NCBI GenBank assembly: GCA_028820945.1
Contig: JAPPHW010000276.1
Coordinates: 1 to 6,622, forward strand
From: Defluviicoccus sp.
GTDB lineage: Bacteria > Pseudomonadota > Alphaproteobacteria > MPNO01
Direction of reading: 5' to 3'
Length of the DNA stretch: 6,622 nucleotides
Part shown: positions 5,814-6,622 of the stretch, piece after piece
Position numbering within the stretch: the first letter of the stretch is position 1
Layout of the letters: every line of letters begins with the position of its first letter
Position numbers and translations under genes: made by a program
The notes under the pieces: generated by a model
What the model saw: the letters and a program-made list of their open reading frames with translations, nothing else
Databases searched by the model: none
What the model was told of the DNA's origin: nothing

Positions 5814-6239
5814 CTACCGGGTCGCGTCCCATTTCGTGTCCACGGGCTCGGTCAGGTCGGTCCCCGGCTTAACCGTCACCGTTCCCTTGAGAGCGTCAGC
5901 GATGCGGGAGGCAATGCTTTGGCGCGGTATTTCGGCGACCTCGGGATCGGCCGTCGGAGGGCCGGCGTCGCCCGCGTCGGAAAGCGGACCGTCGGGACCC
6001 GACTTGCGGAACACCAGCTTCCGTTCCGTCATGTCCACCTCGGCCGATATGTACCCGGCCGCGAGCCAGGCCCGCGTGATGACGCTGTTGGACGGGTTGT
6101 TCGACCACCACGGCCGATGCCTGAAAGCCGACGGCGGCAGCCGATCGCGGATGATCCCCTCGATCTCGGCGAATGTCATGGACACGTCCGCGTCGCCGCA
6201 TTCCCGGAGATAGGTTGCCAGGGGCTCGTACTTCGACAT
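5814..6239 (-). CDS. DUF7662-like protein with antitoxin tail, partner of the PIN toxin
   Basis: A 141-residue protein in three parts. Residues 1-78 (SKYEPLATYLRE, MTFAEIEGII, LPPSAFRHRPWWSNNPSN, TRAWLAAGY) match the pattern I associate with DUF7662, a small domain of unknown function. Residues 80-108 are a Pro/Gly/Asp-rich linker. Residues 109-141 (IASRIADALKGTVTVKPG, then TDLTEPVDTKWDA) resemble the short toxin-binding tails of VapB-type antitoxins, in which a helix plus a KGxVxV strand contacts the PIN groove. The stop is 6 bp from the toxin start, the classical antitoxin-first order. The ATG at 6239 has GGAGGG (6250-6245) 5 bases upstream. I infer that the N-terminal domain binds DNA at the palindromic region upstream and the tail neutralises the toxin. 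The antitoxin role is inferred from order and tail; the domain name is recalled, not searched. Confidence 0.8.
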   Translation of the reverse strand: MSKYEPLATYLRECGDADVSMTFAEIEGIIRDRLPPSAFRHRPWWSNNPSNSVITRAWLAAGYISAEVDMTERKLVFRKSGPDGPLSDAGDAGPPTADPEVAEIPRQSIASRIADALKGTVTVKPGTDLTEPVDTKWDATR

Positions 6240-6263
6240 CGGATCCCTCCGACAGGCTTCCCA

Positions 6264-6291
6264 TAACTATAGGTAGTTAACTATACTACCT
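6264..6291. promoter_or_regulatory. Putative operator of the DUF7662-like/PIN operon
   Basis: An AT-rich island inside GC-rich DNA carries nested symmetry: an inverted repeat AGGTAGT-N7-ACTACCT (6271-6291), a perfect 10-bp palindrome TAGTTAACTA (6274-6283), and a direct repeat TAACTATA at 6264-6271 and 6278-6285 (14-bp period). It lies 25 bp upstream of the antitoxin start and overlaps the promoter-like elements, as expected for an autoregulated TA operator. The binding protein is not known. Confidence 0.6.
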
Positions 6292-6307
6292 CTATCAGGA
6301 AGCGCAA
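6280..6307 (-). promoter_or_regulatory. Likely promoter of the DUF7662-like/PIN operon
   Basis: Reading the minus strand, TTGCGC (6307-6302) is followed after 16 bases by TATAGT (6285-6280), one mismatch from the consensus -10; the -35 keeps only the TTG core. A second TATAGT follows at 6271-6266. Transcription would begin near 6273, giving a leader of about 33 bases before the ATG with its GGAGGG. The -10 lies inside the proposed operator, which suits repression by steric exclusion. Confidence 0.45.
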
Positions 6308-6315
6308 GATTCCTG
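6296..6315. repeat. Inverted repeat CAGGAA-N8-TTCCTG
   Basis: A perfect 6-bp inverted repeat spans the -35 region of the PIN operon and lies 32 bp beyond the stop of the small membrane-protein gene on the same strand. It has no T-run, so it is not a standard terminator; it might be an additional protein-binding site or chance. Confidence 0.3.
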
Positions 6316-6347
6316 TGCTCCCGCCGTCGCAATAGGTACTTCTCCCC

Positions 6348-6575
6348 TCACCCCAACACCGACTCCAGCACCGCGCCCAACAGCGCGAGCGCGGCCGAGG
6401 CCATCGTGCCGTAGGCGATCAGCATCACCGGGCGGAAGGAGTCGCGGGTCACGAAGTTCCCGAGCTGCCGGTGGATCGCCCGGGTGCGTTCGTCGAGCCG
6501 GGCGAGCAGCAGCCGGTCCTCGCCGTTGAACGGCGCCGCCGAGGAGGTGTAGCGGTCGTCCGCCGCGCCGCTCAT
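6348..6575 (-). CDS. Small membrane protein with one C-terminal transmembrane helix
   Basis: A 75-residue protein of unknown function. The N-terminal 47 residues are polar and helical (EDRLLLARLDERTRAIHRQL, 19-38, then FVTRDSFRPV, 41-50), followed by one hydrophobic helix at about 51-72 (LIAYGTMASAALALLGAVLE). This layout, a short charged coiled helix before one membrane anchor, occurs in small phage-encoded XhlA/holin-associated proteins, but I cannot place it firmly in that family. The ATG at 6575 has GGGGAGG (6588-6582) 6 bases upstream, and its ATGA overlaps the stop of the gene before it, so the two are probably co-translated. The reading frame is well supported by the ribosome site and overlap; function is open. 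Confidence 0.65.
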   Translation of the reverse strand: MSGAADDRYTSSAAPFNGEDRLLLARLDERTRAIHRQLGNFVTRDSFRPVMLIAYGTMASAALALLGAVLESVLG

Positions 6576-6622
6576 CGCCGGCCTCCCCGGACGCGGGACG
6601 CCTCTATGAAGCGTGCGATGAC
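6572..6622 (-). CDS. C-terminal end of an unidentified gene (partial)
   Basis: The minus strand from the window edge reads VIARFIEASRVRGGRR and stops with TGA at 6574-6572, overlapping the ATG of the small membrane protein by 4 bp (ATGA). The basic end and the overlap fit the tail of a real coupled gene, but 16 residues are too few to identify it. The rest lies beyond the window. Confidence 0.4.
   Translation of the reverse strand, partial: VIARFIEASRVRGGRR

Overview
The window is GC-rich DNA with dense, mostly abutting genes and strong Shine-Dalgarno sites. Protein style and codon use point to an alphaproteobacterium, but no marker gene fixes the taxon, so this is inference. Its main theme is a cluster of toxin-antitoxin (TA) loci. 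Four are present in about 6 kb, each with a different antitoxin or a different state of preservation, and they are interleaved with a molybdenum enzyme gene and a DNA-repair gene.

Left to right: positions 1-702 hold a decayed Phd/VapC-type locus. The antitoxin keeps only its toxin-binding C-terminus. The PIN toxin appears to have lost about 30 internal residues and has no standard start codon. Positions 723-1463 hold a reverse-order TA pair: a RelE/HigB-like (Gp49-type) toxin followed by an overlapping helix-turn-helix antitoxin. Only 28 bp later comes a 780-residue molybdopterin-binding subunit of the xanthine/CO dehydrogenase family (1492-3834). Its FAD and iron-sulfur partner subunits are not in the window. 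Positions 3864-4589 hold an apparently intact Phd/YefM antitoxin and VapC toxin, preceded by a clear palindromic operator whose two GTAC cores lie 12 bp apart. Positions 4706-5407 encode a SRAP (YedK/HMCES-type) abasic-site crosslinking protein.

The right part is on the minus strand. A PIN toxin (5394-5807) overlaps the 3' end of the SRAP gene by 14 bp. Its antitoxin (5814-6239) is unusual: an N-terminal domain resembling DUF7662 is joined by a Pro/Gly/Asp-rich linker to a short tail of the kind that binds VapC toxins. The toxin has Gly where PIN proteins usually carry the third catalytic Asp, so it may be disarmed. An AT-rich island with a palindrome, a direct repeat and a promoter-like -35/-10 pair lies upstream of this operon. 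At the right edge are a small one-helix membrane protein (6348-6575) and the last 16 residues of another gene overlapping its start; this could be the edge of a phage-like cassette, but that is weak.

The TA pairs are self-contained regulatory units. The molybdoenzyme has no visible promoter of its own and may be read from the TA promoter upstream. The best candidate for something little described is the DUF7662-tail fusion antitoxin with its possibly inactive PIN partner.
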